A stretch of DNA of 64,000 bases from Fulvimarina sp. (GCA_002700095.1 PACL01000033.1:1-64000); one strand, 5' to 3'. Counted from the first letter of the stretch, positions 36,014 through 44,712 are shown. Numbers and translations: made by a program. The notes: generated from the sequence alone by a model not told the origin.

Positions 36014-39000
36014 TCGCCCGCATGATCGCATGGTCGACGAGGAATCTAGTCCTAGTCCTCGTCGGCACGCTCTTTGCCGTCGCGGGCGGCCTCTACGCCC
36101 TGAAGACGCTGCCGCTCGATGCGATCCCCGACCTCTCCGACATCCAGGTGATCGTCTACACCGAGTTTCCCGGCCAAGCGCCGCAGGTCGTCGAGGACCA
36201 GGTCACTTATCCGCTGACGACCGCGATGCTGACGGTGCCCAGGTCCAAGGTCGTGCGCGGCTTCTCCTTCTTCGGCGTGTCCTTCGTCTACGTCGTGTTC
36301 GAGGACGGCACCGATCCCTACTTCGCCCGAAGCCGCGTCCTCGAGTTCCTGAACGCGGCGGGGCGTCGCCTTCCTGCCGGCGTGACCCCGACCCTCGGGC
36401 CGGATGCGACGGGCGTCGGCTGGGTCTACCAGTATGCCCTGGTCGCCAAGGACAAGACGCTCGCCGAGCTTCGGTCCATGCAGGACTGGGTCGTGCGCTT
36501 CGCCGCCTCGGACGCGGACGGCGTCGCCGAGGTCGCGAGCGTCGGCGGCTTCGTGAAGCAGTACGCGATCGTGGTCGATCCCAACCGCATGCGGGCGCAG
36601 GGCGTCAGCCTGGATATGATCCGGCAGGCCGTCGCGGCCAGCAACATGAACGTCGGCGGCCGGACGATAGAGATGGCCGAGACAGAGTTCATGATCCGCG
36701 GCCGAGGCTACCTCAAAGGCGTGAAGGACCTCGAGGACGTCGTCCTCATGAGTTCCGGCGGCGTGCCGCTGCGGCTCGGCGACGTCGCCCGGGTCGAGAC
36801 CACGCCCGACGAGCGCCGGGGCATCACGGAGCTGAACGGGGACGGCGAGGTCGCGAGCGGCATCGTCATGCAACGCTACGGGGCCAACGCCCTCGACGTG
36901 ATCGGCGACGTGAAGGCGAAGCTCGCGGCCATCCTGCCGAGCCTTCCGGCTGGAACCGAGATCCTGCCCGTCTACGACCGCTCGCAGCTCATCGAGCGGG
37001 CCATCGAGACTCTGAAGGGCACGCTCCTCGAGGAGAGCCTCATCGTCGCGCTCGTTTGCGTGGTGTTCCTCCTCCACCTCAGGAGCGCGCTCGTCGCCAT
37101 CCTCATGCTGCCCGTCGGGATCCTGATGGCCTTCGGCGCAATGAAGCTGATGGGGCTCGGCTCCAACATCATGAGTCTCGGCGGCATCGCCATCGCCGTC
37201 GGCGCGATGATCGACGCCGCCATCGTCATGATCGAGAACGCCCACAAGCATCTGGAGCGGGCGTCGCCCGGCAAGCCGCGGGTGGAGGTCCTGGTTGATG
37301 CTGCGAGCGAGGTTGGGCCCGCGCTGTTCTTCAGCCTCCTCGTGATCACGGTCTCTTTCCTGCCGATCTTCACGCTGGAGTCGCAGGAGGGGCGCCTGTT
37401 CGGGCCGCTGGCCTTCACCAAGACCTTCGCCATGGCGGCGGCGGCGATCCTGTCGGTGACCCTGGTTCCGGCGCTGATGGTCCTCTTCGTGCGCGGGCGC
37501 ATCGTGCCCGAGCACCGCAATCCCGTGAACCGCTTCTTGATCTGGGTCTATCGCCCAGTCATACGCGGCGTCCTGCGGGCGAAGACCCTGACCATCCTCC
37601 TTGCCGTGGTCGCGCTCGGCGTGACGGTCTGGCCGGCCCGGCAGATCGGGTCCGAGTTCATGCCGAACCTCAACGAGGGGACGCTGATGTACATGCCGAC
37701 GACGCTCCCGGGGCTGTCGGTGACCAAGGCCGCCGAGCTTCTCCAGACGCAGGACCGCATCATCAAGTCGTTTCCCGAGGTCGCCTCGGTCTACGGCAAG
37801 GCCGGCAGGGCGCAGACCGCCACCGATCCCGCCCCGACGGAGATGTTCGAGACGCTGATCAACCTGAAGCCGGAGGAGGAATGGCGGCCGGGCGTCACAG
37901 TCGACAGCCTCAAGGCCGAGATGGACAAGGCCCTCCAGTTCCCCGGCGTTTCGAACGCCTGGACGATGCCGATCCGCGCCCGCATCGACATGCTCTCGAC
38001 GGGCATCCGGACTCCCGTCGGCGTGAAGGTGTTCGGCACGGATCTCACCGAAATGGAAGCGGCGGCGAGGGACATCGAGCGCGTGCTGAAGGACGTGCCG
38101 GGAACGTCCAGCGCCTACGCCGAGCGGGTGGTCGGAGGTTATTTCCTGGACATCGTTCCCGACCGGCAGGCGCTCGGTCGCTACGGGCTGTCCGTCGGTG
38201 CGGTGCAGGAGACGATCGGGATGGCGCTCGGCGCTGAGACGGTGACGACGACCGTGGAGGGACGCGAGCGGTACGGCGTCGTGATCCGCTATCCGCGGGA
38301 CCTGCGCTCCGACCCCGACGCCGTCGCGAGGGACGTGCAGATCGCGCTGCCCGGCGGAGGCGCGGTTCCGCTCGGCGAGGTCGCCAAGGTCGAGCTGACG
38401 CGTGGGGCGACCTCGATCAGGACCGAGAACGGCCAGCTCGCGATCTACGTCTTCGTCGACATCGCCGGGCGGGACCTCGGCGGCTACGTCGCGGAGGCGC
38501 AGGAGGCGGTGGCCAAGGGAGTGACGTTTCCGCGCGGCACCTATGTCGCCTGGAGCGGGCAATTCGAGTACCTCCAGCGAGCGGAGGCTAGGCTGAAGGT
38601 CGTCGTTCCCGTCACGCTGCTCCTGATCTTCCTCCTGCTCTACCTGAACTTCCGGTCCATGACGGAGACGCTGATCGTCATGCTGTCCCTGCCGTTCGCG
38701 GTGGTCGGCGGCGTCTGGTTGATGTGGTGGCTCGGCTTCAACATGTCGGTCGCCGTGGCAGTGGGTTTCATTGCCCTTTCGGGCGTCGCGGCCGAGACAG
38801 GCGTGATCATGCTGATCTACCTCCAGCACGCCGTCGCGGAGGTCCGCGCACGGTGCGAGGCCGAGGGCAGGGCCTTCGACCGTGAATCCTTGCGGGACGC
38901 CATCATGATCGGCGCCGTTGAGCGAGTCAGGCCGAAGATGATGACCGTGGTGGCCATTACCGCGGGGCTCCTGCCGATCCTGTGGAGCCATGGTTCAGGC

Positions 39001-39186
39001 TCGGAGGTGATGCAGAGGATCGCGGTGCCGATGATCGGCGGCATGGCTTCTTCGACCGTCCTGACGCTCGTCGTCATCCCGGCCGTGTTCGCGCTGGTGA
39101 AGGGATGGCGCTTGCCGAAGGCGGGCGGTGCGGTCAGCCGGGACGTCGCGTCGGTCAGACAGGGATCCGAAGAGGTGCACGCATGA
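36010..39186 (+). CDS. cusA: Heavy-metal RND efflux pump, CusA/CzcA type
   Basis: 1058 aa, complete. TM1 followed by LDAIPDLSDIQVIVYTEFPG, the large periplasmic loops, TM4 region GGIAIAVGAMIDAAIVMIEN with the proton-relay acids, and the C-half PNLNEGTLMYMPTTLPG and ALSGVAAETGVIMLIYL. The Met-containing segment around SNAWTMPIRARIDMLSTGIR fits the CusA Cu/Ag group. Exports metal from periplasm or cytosol. Last intact gene of the operon; a truncated frame follows and then an IS630 remnant. Confidence 0.95.
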   Translation: MIARMIAWSTRNLVLVLVGTLFAVAGGLYALKTLPLDAIPDLSDIQVIVYTEFPGQAPQVVEDQVTYPLTTAMLTVPRSKVVRGFSFFGVSFVYVVFEDGTDPYFARSRVLEFLNAAGRRLPAGVTPTLGPDATGVGWVYQYALVAKDKTLAELRSMQDWVVRFAASDADGVAEVASVGGFVKQYAIVVDPNRMRAQGVSLDMIRQAVAASNMNVGGRTIEMAETEFMIRGRGYLKGVKDLEDVVLMSSGGVPLRLGDVARVETTPDERRGITELNGDGEVASGIVMQRYGANALDVIGDVKAKLAAILPSLPAGTEILPVYDRSQLIERAIETLKGTLLEESLIVALVCVVFLLHLRSALVAILMLPVGILMAFGAMKLMGLGSNIMSLGGIAIAVGAMIDAAIVMIENAHKHLERASPGKPRVEVLVDAASEVGPALFFSLLVITVSFLPIFTLESQEGRLFGPLAFTKTFAMAAAAILSVTLVPALMVLFVRGRIVPEHRNPVNRFLIWVYRPVIRGVLRAKTLTILLAVVALGVTVWPARQIGSEFMPNLNEGTLMYMPTTLPGLSVTKAAELLQTQDRIIKSFPEVASVYGKAGRAQTATDPAPTEMFETLINLKPEEEWRPGVTVDSLKAEMDKALQFPGVSNAWTMPIRARIDMLSTGIRTPVGVKVFGTDLTEMEAAARDIERVLKDVPGTSSAYAERVVGGYFLDIVPDRQALGRYGLSVGAVQETIGMALGAETVTTTVEGRERYGVVIRYPRDLRSDPDAVARDVQIALPGGGAVPLGEVAKVELTRGATSIRTENGQLAIYVFVDIAGRDLGGYVAEAQEAVAKGVTFPRGTYVAWSGQFEYLQRAEARLKVVVPVTLLLIFLLLYLNFRSMTETLIVMLSLPFAVVGGVWLMWWLGFNMSVAVAVGFIALSGVAAETGVIMLIYLQHAVAEVRARCEAEGRAFDRESLRDAIMIGAVERVRPKMMTVVAITAGLLPILWSHGSGSEVMQRIAVPMIGGMASSTVLTLVVIPAVFALVKGWRLPKAGGAVSRDVASVRQGSEEVHA

Positions 39187-39314
39187 GCGCGATCGATCAC
39201 GTGGATAATTTCCCAGGCACTACGGCTGCCGAGAGGTCCGCAAACGAGACGTCCGAGGAGTTCCGGACGGCGATCGTCAGGCTCCTTGCCTTCGCCGCGG
39301 TGTCCGCCATTTAG
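39183..39314 (+). pseudogene. Truncated reading frame after cusA
   Basis: 43 codons beginning with an ATGA overlap to the cusA stop and ending at a TAG where the IS630 remnant begins. No family is recognised. The overlap suggests a real next operon gene that was cut by the insertion; an outer-membrane channel or small accessory would be expected here. Confidence 0.45.
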
Positions 39315-39399
39315 GTGACACTGGTCCTCGACATCCGCAGGCTCGTCCGTTCGGCCGTCTCCAGCCGGAGCGAACGCGCCAACCTCGCGCAATTCTTCT

Positions 39400-40240
39400 G
39401 CCTTGGGATTGTTGGCGTTGTATTCGGCAAGGAAGCGGTTGATGGCGTTCTGAAGCTCGGCGAGCGAGCGAAAGACGCCGCGTCTCAGTCGTCTCCGGCT
39501 CAGCTTGGCGAAGAAGCCCTCGACCGCGTTGAGCCATGAGGACGAGGTAGGCGTGAAGTGGAAGGTCCAGCGCGGATGTCGGGCCAACCACTCGCGAACC
39601 TTCGGGTGCTTGTGGGCGGCATAATTGTCGACGATAGCGTGGACGGTCTTTCCCGCCGGGACCTGGCGCTCGAGTTCCTTCAGGAAGCGAATGAACTCCT
39701 GATGGCGATGGCGCTGCATGTTCCGACCGATGACGGTCCCGTCGAGAATATTGAGGGCGGCAAACAGCGTCGTCGTTCCATGCCGCTTGTAGTCATGCGT
39801 CATCGTCGCGCCGCGGCCGGTCTTCATGGGTAATCCAGGCTGGGTACGGTCGAGCGCCTGGATCTGGCTCTTCTCGTCGACGCTGAGAACCACGGCGTGT
39901 GCCGGCGGGTCGACATAGAGCCCGACGACGTCGCGAAGCTTCTCGACGAAGGCCGGATCGTTGGAGAGCTTGAAGGTCCGCCATCTGTGCGGCGCAAGGC
40001 CGTGCGCCTTCCAGATTGTCTGAATGGTCGAGACCGCCAACCCGACCGTCTTGGCCATCGCTTGCGCCGTCCAATGCGTCGCTTCGTGCGGCGGGGCCTC
40101 GTGGGTCAGGCGAACGACTTCCTTCACCGTTTCATCGGGAACCGGCGGCGTGCCGGACGGACGGGTCTTGTCGCGCAACAGCCCCTCGACGCCTTCGCCC
40201 ATAAAACGCTCCTGCCAGCGCCAGACCGTCGTCTTCGACT
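39400..40240 (-). mobile_element. IS630-family transposase, truncated at both ends
   Basis: Reading leftwards, the conserved core runs from KTTVWRWQERFMGEGVEGLL through AVVLSVDEKSQIQALDRTQP (first catalytic Asp), VHAIVDNYAAHKHPKV (second Asp) and FHFTPTSSSWLNAVEGFF (catalytic Glu) to AEYNANNPK. The usual 70-80 N-terminal residues and the last 25-30 (PFTW... end) are missing, replaced by unrelated sequence, though a long open frame (40292-38817) continues by chance into antisense cusA. Not a functional element. Confidence 0.85.
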
Positions 40241-40245
40241 TGCCG

Positions 40246-40285
40246 GGTGGCAGCTGCCACCAGCTAAAAAGTGGCAGCTGCCACC
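40246..40285. repeat. Two copies of a palindrome, candidate parS
   Basis: GGTGGCAGCTGCCACC (40246-40261) and GTGGCAGCTGCCAC (40271-40284), 24-25 bp apart, lie 83 bp beyond the repB stop. A 14-16-bp palindrome with CAGCTG centre resembles repABC-type centromeres (GTT...CAGCTG...AAC in outline). Probably RepB binding sites; a terminator role is possible but no T tract follows directly. Confidence 0.5.
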
Positions 40286-40367
40286 TTTTCACGAACTAGC
40301 GGCCGACGTGTCCAAAGAGCGCCATGCTTCCGAACGGACCCACAAAGAACGCTAACTCTTTTCTCGC

Positions 40368-41375
40368 TCAGCTCCCTCTCTTCTCTCGGATTTGCCGAAG
40401 ATAGGCCTCGATGAGGCTAGGAAGTGTATCGCGCAGATGATCCACGAGGCCGGTCGTGTCGCTATCGCTGATCTGAAACGTCGCGGAAGAAGCCGAGCCG
40501 CTTTGTAGGACAGTGATTCCCTGCCCCTTGAAAACGCACGCCCCGGGAACGCGAGGCGTCGCCGCATAATTCTTGAAGAAGCGCGCAAAGCGGCTATTGC
40601 TGTCAAGATTGGCCCAGTCCGGTGCTTCGATCAGAGCGGTCATGCTTGCAAAGGCCGATGGCGCTCCAGACTGCTCGATCACCCGCGCCAAAACTTCCCA
40701 GCGCGGCCGTCCGACCTTTGGCGCCGGGCCGATCGCCTCGATGATTTCACGCGGGACGGCCTCGGCCAGTGTGGTGAGTTTCGAAACATTGGTGGGAGGA
40801 AGCGAGAGCGCCGCCGCGATCGTCTCGCGCTTGTAGCTACGCCGCTTGAGTTCCTGAGCGAACAGGGCCTGTTCGATGAAGGAGAGATCCTTGCGCTCGG
40901 TATTTTCCTTGCCGAGCGCGACCACCATCTGCTCATCGCTCAGCTCGGTGACGATGGCCCGGACCGGGCGGCCGAGATGGGCACAAGCCGTCCAGCGCCG
41001 ATGCCCATAGGCAATCTGGTAACGCCCGCCCTTTTTCGGGTGAGCCCTGACAAGGATCGGCACCTGCTGGCCGTGATCGCGAATGCTCTCCATCAGTTCG
41101 CGGAACCCGGTGTCCGACTCGATCGCCACAAGACGATCCTGCACGAAGGAAGCCTCGATCATTTGCGGATCGAGGTCGATCACATGCTGCTCGTCGACGA
41201 TCCGCTTGCGCAGCGCCTCATTTTCCTCTTCGATACGCGACAGAGAGGACTCAAGCGAGCGTACGGCGCCCGCCGGAGCACTGCGGGCCGGTGGTTGCGC
41301 CGCTTCCGTGGAGTTCGAAGGCGCTTCGCTGAACATCGCCTTCATTCGTTGGGCACGTTCGCTCGCCTTGCTCAT
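40368..41375 (-). CDS. repB: Plasmid partition protein RepB (ParB family)
   Basis: 335 aa from ATG 41375. ParB/RepB nuclease-like N domain with VPILVRAHPKKGGRYQIAYG and HRRWTACAHLGRPVRAIV, ENTERKDLSFIEQALFAQEL, and a helix-turn-helix ETIAAALSLPPTNVSKLTTL; the C-terminal half fits RepB of repABC plasmids. Binds centromere DNA and stimulates RepA. Its ATG overlaps the repA stop by 4 nt. The usual third gene repC is not found downstream; the IS630 remnant lies there instead. Confidence 0.93.
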   Translation of the reverse strand: MSKASERAQRMKAMFSEAPSNSTEAAQPPARSAPAGAVRSLESSLSRIEEENEALRKRIVDEQHVIDLDPQMIEASFVQDRLVAIESDTGFRELMESIRDHGQQVPILVRAHPKKGGRYQIAYGHRRWTACAHLGRPVRAIVTELSDEQMVVALGKENTERKDLSFIEQALFAQELKRRSYKRETIAAALSLPPTNVSKLTTLAEAVPREIIEAIGPAPKVGRPRWEVLARVIEQSGAPSAFASMTALIEAPDWANLDSNSRFARFFKNYAATPRVPGACVFKGQGITVLQSGSASSATFQISDSDTTGLVDHLRDTLPSLIEAYLRQIREKRGS

Positions 41376-42583
41376 GATCGCCCCCATGCCTGTTTGATGA
41401 GACCGAAAATCTCGCCATTCGCCGCGTCGACCGCATCCAGTGCGCGTCGCAGGGTATCGCGATTCATCGTGCCGCGTTCGATCTCGTAAAGCGATTTCTT
41501 TTCGAGCCCGGCATTGGCGATCGCGGTGGTTTCCAGAACCGGTGTCACACAGACATGCTCGCTAAACAAGGTTCTCAGCAGCGTGGCCACATTGACCTGC
41601 GGCAGATCATGCGGATTGTGCCGTGTGAGGAGATAGCGGAAGAAATCTTGCCGGATTGTGCCGCCCGCGCCCTCGATGACCGCGAGGAGATCGCTGGTCA
41701 TGGCCAGGAACTGGTTCATGGAGGCCACGTCCAGCATGGCGGGATGAATGGTCACAATGATGCTGGTCGAGGCGTAGAGCGCTGAGAGCGTTAGATAGCC
41801 GAGCTGGGGCGGGGCGTCGATCAGCACCATGTCATAGCGATCGTCGACCGATCGCAACGCCGCCTTCAGCCGGCGGAAGAACATCTGGTCGCCGCGTGAG
41901 CGTCCCTCGACGATGGCGCGGGGCGTGTCGTGCTCAAACTCCATCAGTTCCAGATTGCCGGGCACGAGATCGAGGCCGGGAAAATAGGTCTCGGTGATCA
42001 CCTCGCGCAGATCTACCGTGTCCTCATAGCGGATCACCGGATAGAGCGTCTTGTCAGCCGGGACGTCGAATTCTGGTTGAATGCCGAACATGGACGTCAG
42101 CGAGGCCTGGGGATCGAGATCGACGACAAGGACGCGAAGCCCTTGGAAGGCGAGATAATGGGCGAGATGGATCGAGGTCGTGGTTTTTGCCGATCCGCCC
42201 TTGAAATTCGCGACCGCCAAAACCTGAAGATGGTCACCCTTGCGTCGGCCCGGCAGGAATTTGTGGGCCTGGTTCGGCCGCTTGTCGGCAAGGTGGCGTC
42301 GCAACTCGTTTATCTGCTGCAGGGTGTATAGCTTGCGCCCATTGTCGAGCTGGGTCGGCGTCACCGCTTCACCATCAATCGCCAATTGCCGAACCGTCGA
42401 TTCCCCGATGTTCAGAAGATCGGCGACTTCCCGGCTGGTGAAATTGCGCAATGATTTACGCGCTTCAGGCGGAAACAGGCTCTGGCGCATGGCATGGAGC
42501 TGCCGCGACAGAATGTCGGAATGGCGGGCGATGACGCTTGCGGCGTCTTGGGCTTCCGCAGAATTTTCGGCACTTGCGGTCAA
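41372..42583 (-). CDS. repA: Plasmid partition ATPase RepA (ParA family)
   Basis: 403 aa. N-terminal helix-turn-helix (FTSREVADLLNIGESTVRQL), then ParA ATPase with deviant Walker A ANFKGGSAKTTTS, Walker A' VLVVDLDPQASLTSMFG and switch VLIDAPPQLGYLTL. Segregates plasmid copies with RepB and represses its own promoter. Start is TTG at 42583 with AGGAG six bases upstream. Two AGACGTCT palindromes 30 bp apart flank the start and are probable operators. Confidence 0.93.
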   Translation of the reverse strand: MTASAENSAEAQDAASVIARHSDILSRQLHAMRQSLFPPEARKSLRNFTSREVADLLNIGESTVRQLAIDGEAVTPTQLDNGRKLYTLQQINELRRHLADKRPNQAHKFLPGRRKGDHLQVLAVANFKGGSAKTTTSIHLAHYLAFQGLRVLVVDLDPQASLTSMFGIQPEFDVPADKTLYPVIRYEDTVDLREVITETYFPGLDLVPGNLELMEFEHDTPRAIVEGRSRGDQMFFRRLKAALRSVDDRYDMVLIDAPPQLGYLTLSALYASTSIIVTIHPAMLDVASMNQFLAMTSDLLAVIEGAGGTIRQDFFRYLLTRHNPHDLPQVNVATLLRTLFSEHVCVTPVLETTAIANAGLEKKSLYEIERGTMNRDTLRRALDAVDAANGEIFGLIKQAWGRS

Positions 42584-42620
42584 GACGTCTCCTGACGGAA
42601 AAACTTCGTTAAAGACGTCT
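42583..42620. promoter_or_regulatory. repA operator candidates
   Basis: AGACGTCT occurs at 42583-42590 and again at 42613-42620, exactly 30 bp (about three helical turns) apart, with CTGACG and CGTCAG arms around the intervening DNA. The position at the repA start suits RepA/RepB autorepression. Confidence 0.5.
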
Positions 42621-42929
42621 ATAGCGTCAGCTTCGCGATACCGCTAGGTTTTAGCACGGACTGAGGCGAGTCGTGTCCAGCTTCGGGCAGGATCGGCTTC
42701 AATGGGCGTGACTATGCCTAGGCGAGCTGAAACGAAATCTTCGGCCTTCGGGCCGGTGAGGGTTTGAGCAAGCCGAGGCGGCGGGACTTCGCTTTCAGGC
42801 GGATCGCTTGGCAGCGAGCAGGGTGGGACGATTGACCCCTTGCGCATGAACAGGAAAGCCTCCGGTGTCCATCGCCGTTGGATCACGAAGTCACCTCGCT
42901 GAGACGAACGAAGGAGACGTGCACGGCAA

Positions 42930-42985
42930 AAGAAATGGCCCCAAGCGGGAGCCGCAGAGACCTTGTTCTGAGAAGGTGTTGCTAC
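42930..42985 (-). ncRNA. Candidate antisense (ctRNA-like) RNA 1
   Basis: On the minus strand GTGACG (43019-43014) and TAATTC (42996-42991) are spaced 17 bp; about 55 nt downstream is a GC hairpin (GGCTCCCGC region) followed by TTTCTTTTG at 42934-42926. This matches the size and plan of repABC-type counter-transcribed RNAs. The terminator stem is weaker than in copy 2. Confidence 0.45.
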
Positions 42986-43026
42986 CCTCAGAATTAGCTT
43001 CCTTTGCTGACACCGTCACAAAAAAC

Positions 43027-43052
43027 GCGGTTTGCCGCCAAGGAATTTTTTT
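43027..43052 (+). terminator. Sense-strand attenuator hairpin, copy 1
   Basis: GCGG-TTTG-CCGC stem (43027-43038) followed six bases later by T7. Would end leader transcription when formed, before the ATG at 43074. Confidence 0.45.
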
Positions 43053-43073
43053 GTCTCGCGCAAGGAACGCACC

Positions 43074-43601
43074 ATGCCCACCCTAAAAGTTCAAGCGACC
43101 TGCGAATACACCTCGGAGCGTCGGGAGCTGACCGCCTTCGAGCGGTTCCGGGCATCTGTATCGACATCGCGTGCAACCGGTATCGCGCTGGCTGACGATG
43201 TGCCGTGTTCCGAGGCCGGATGGGGGAGGGCTGTCGAAAATGGCCGCATGAGCATCATGTCGATTCGGACGCAAGTCCGACACTTGGTTCAAATTTCAAA
43301 ATCGGCATGGTGCGAATCGGACAAGTCGCGTAGTATTGCCCCTAGTTGCAACCATTCCGTGATTCTTGCCGTGTCGAACAATATCTCCCGTCTTGCAAAA
43401 ACCCGCGCTCGTCGCAGAGCCCTCGGCATCCGGTCGACGGAGACAATCTTGCATGAGCGAGAAATCGCAGCCCTCGACGAGATCAAGGAACGCTTCGGAC
43501 TTGCCAGCCGGTCGGACGTCATCAGCATCCTGATCGCTCGAACGGATCCGAACACCATCACCCCGGCTGACGCTGCCGCGATTAGAGATCGCGCCAACTG
43601 A
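43074..43601 (+). CDS. Protein with C-terminal ribbon-helix-helix-like segment, behind leader 1
   Basis: 175 codons from ATG 43074, the start matching that of the gene behind leader 2. The first 95 residues have no recognisable pattern. The last 75 (ARRRALGIRSTETILHEREI, then ALDEIKERFGLASRSDVISI) look like a CopG/RHH DNA-binding protein, which could instead be expressed alone from GTG 43371. The mixture suggests a leader fused to a foreign gene end, or a small regulator of replication. Confidence 0.5.
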   Translation: MPTLKVQATCEYTSERRELTAFERFRASVSTSRATGIALADDVPCSEAGWGRAVENGRMSIMSIRTQVRHLVQISKSAWCESDKSRSIAPSCNHSVILAVSNNISRLAKTRARRRALGIRSTETILHEREIAALDEIKERFGLASRSDVISILIARTDPNTITPADAAAIRDRAN

Positions 43602-43639
43602 TGCCGATCATTCCCCTCGAAACGGAGACGTCATAGGCA

Positions 43640-43695
43640 AAAGAAAAGGCCCCGAGGCGGGAGCCGCGGAGCCTTATTCAGCAAACTTTGGTCAG
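43640..43695 (-). ncRNA. Candidate antisense (ctRNA-like) RNA 2
   Basis: Minus-strand promoter TTGACG (43729-43724), 17-bp spacer, TAGTTC (43706-43701). About 55 nt on, the stem formed by 43646-43658 and 43663-43675 (AAGGC outer arm) is followed by a T-rich run TTTTCTTTT, a textbook intrinsic terminator. Loop sequences differ from copy 1 while structure is kept, as expected for incompatibility RNAs. Confidence 0.55.
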
Positions 43696-43736
43696 TTTCT
43701 GAACTAGGCTTTTTCACCGACATCGTCAACTGAAAA

Positions 43737-43762
43737 GCGGTTTGCCGCCACGGGATTTTTTT
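43737..43762 (+). terminator. Sense-strand attenuator hairpin, copy 2
   Basis: GCGG-TTTG-CCGC (43737-43748) then T7 ending at 43762, between the antisense promoter and the ATG at 43783. Identical in copy 1. Suits antisense-controlled transcription attenuation. Confidence 0.5.
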
Positions 43763-43782
43763 GCCTTGCGCAAGGAAGCACC

Positions 43783-44712
43783 ATGGCCACCGAATACTCC
43801 CGTGCGGGCCTTGCCCGGCGAACGAACCTGGCTGCCCGGATGGCACGTCCGGGACCGCAGACCCGTGATCTTTTCGACCGTCCGGAAGCGGCCGTCATCG
43901 ACGATGGATCTTCCGACAGCATCAGAGGGGAGGCAGGGCAGGGCAACCTGACGCCGCATCCAAGCTTTGCCGCCAAGGCGGAGATCTGGCGGGACTTTCG
44001 CGAGGGCCGGATCTCAATGGCCGAGGCGCAGCGTCGTTCGGCGAAGATCGGCGTCGCGACGGACCCCCGCGAGACCGAGGCCCGGCGCATGTACAGCGCG
44101 CCCGGCAAACCGCGGCCGCCGGTGGCCCGTCCCCGCCAGGATCGCCCGGAGCCCAATGACAGCCGGCAATATGCCAATCCGATGGCGACGACCGCCGCGC
44201 GAGACGACCGGCTGACGCCGCAGGCAAAAGCGCTCTTGCAGGTGATCCGTGCAAGGGCAGGGAAGGGGCGCCAGACGGCGGTGACCAAGGGCACACTGGC
44301 GGCGATCCTCAGCCGCTCGACCCGCTCGATCACTCGCTATCTCCGCGACCTCGAGCGCTGCGGCTATATCGTGACGAAGATCCGGGCGAGCGGCCGCGGC
44401 CTGCATCTCGGCCTCGTCCTGACGCTGAGCGAAAAGGTGCTGCCGTTCTTCACGGAAACGAAGAGACTCGCGCGTTGGCTCGGCGAGACTGCGGGGCTGA
44501 AGGCTCTCGTTCCGTTCATGCCATTTTCAACGAAAACGGCGGGCGGGAAGATGGCATCGAGGCCTGGTTTGGATGCGCCCGACGATCAATCGTCTGGAAA
44601 ACAAGGGATGACACTTCTGTCACTCAAAAACCAAACCCGAAAAGATTCCTCTTATCGAAATTCAAATAGCTCTCGAAAAAACAAGCGGGCGGCATCGAGC
44701 CAAAGCGATTAG
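43783..44712 (+). CDS. Winged-helix protein, candidate replication initiator
   Basis: 309 aa. N-terminal 140 residues are Arg/Pro-rich; the middle (LTPQAKALLQVIRARAGKG, LAAILSRSTRSITRYLRDLE, RCGYIVTKIR) is a helix-turn-helix of the kind used in RepC-like and RepA-like initiators; the tail is Ser/Arg/Lys-rich. It follows leader 2 with antisense RNA and attenuator and lies divergent to repAB, where a replication gene is needed because repC is missing. Function is inferred from this context; a plasmid transcription regulator is the alternative. Confidence 0.6.
   Translation: MATEYSRAGLARRTNLAARMARPGPQTRDLFDRPEAAVIDDGSSDSIRGEAGQGNLTPHPSFAAKAEIWRDFREGRISMAEAQRRSAKIGVATDPRETEARRMYSAPGKPRPPVARPRQDRPEPNDSRQYANPMATTAARDDRLTPQAKALLQVIRARAGKGRQTAVTKGTLAAILSRSTRSITRYLRDLERCGYIVTKIRASGRGLHLGLVLTLSEKVLPFFTETKRLARWLGETAGLKALVPFMPFSTKTAGGKMASRPGLDAPDDQSSGKQGMTLLSLKNQTRKDSSYRNSNSSRKNKRAASSQSD

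Larger units (their letters stand above)
42912..43080 (+). repeat. Direct repeat leader, copy 1
   Basis: About 165 bp similar to 43622-43789. Shared blocks: GGAGACGT, GGCAAAAGAAA-GGCCCC, CGGGAGCCGC, GCGGTTTGCCGCC followed by T7, and GCGCAAGGA-GCACCATG in outline. The middle differs, but antisense promoter spacing and hairpins are kept. Ends at the ATG at 43074. Confidence 0.7.
43622..43789 (+). repeat. Direct repeat leader, copy 2
   Basis: Second copy of the leader at 42912-43080, lying directly before the HTH initiator candidate. The ribosome site is inside the palindrome CCTTGCGCAAGG (43764-43775), 7 nt before ATG 43783. Confidence 0.7.

Noticed and set aside
36052..38991. 979-codon open frame on the minus strand
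   Set aside because: Complete shadow of cusA; composition is His/Asp/Arg-rich as typical for antisense of GC-rich genes and no domain is visible.
38817..39400. C-terminal extension of the IS630 transposase
   Set aside because: The open frame continues only by chance through non-homologous DNA and antisense cusA.
40246..40285. Terminal inverted repeats of the IS630 element
   Set aside because: Both palindromes are on one side of the remnant and nothing matching is found at its other end near 39315-39400.
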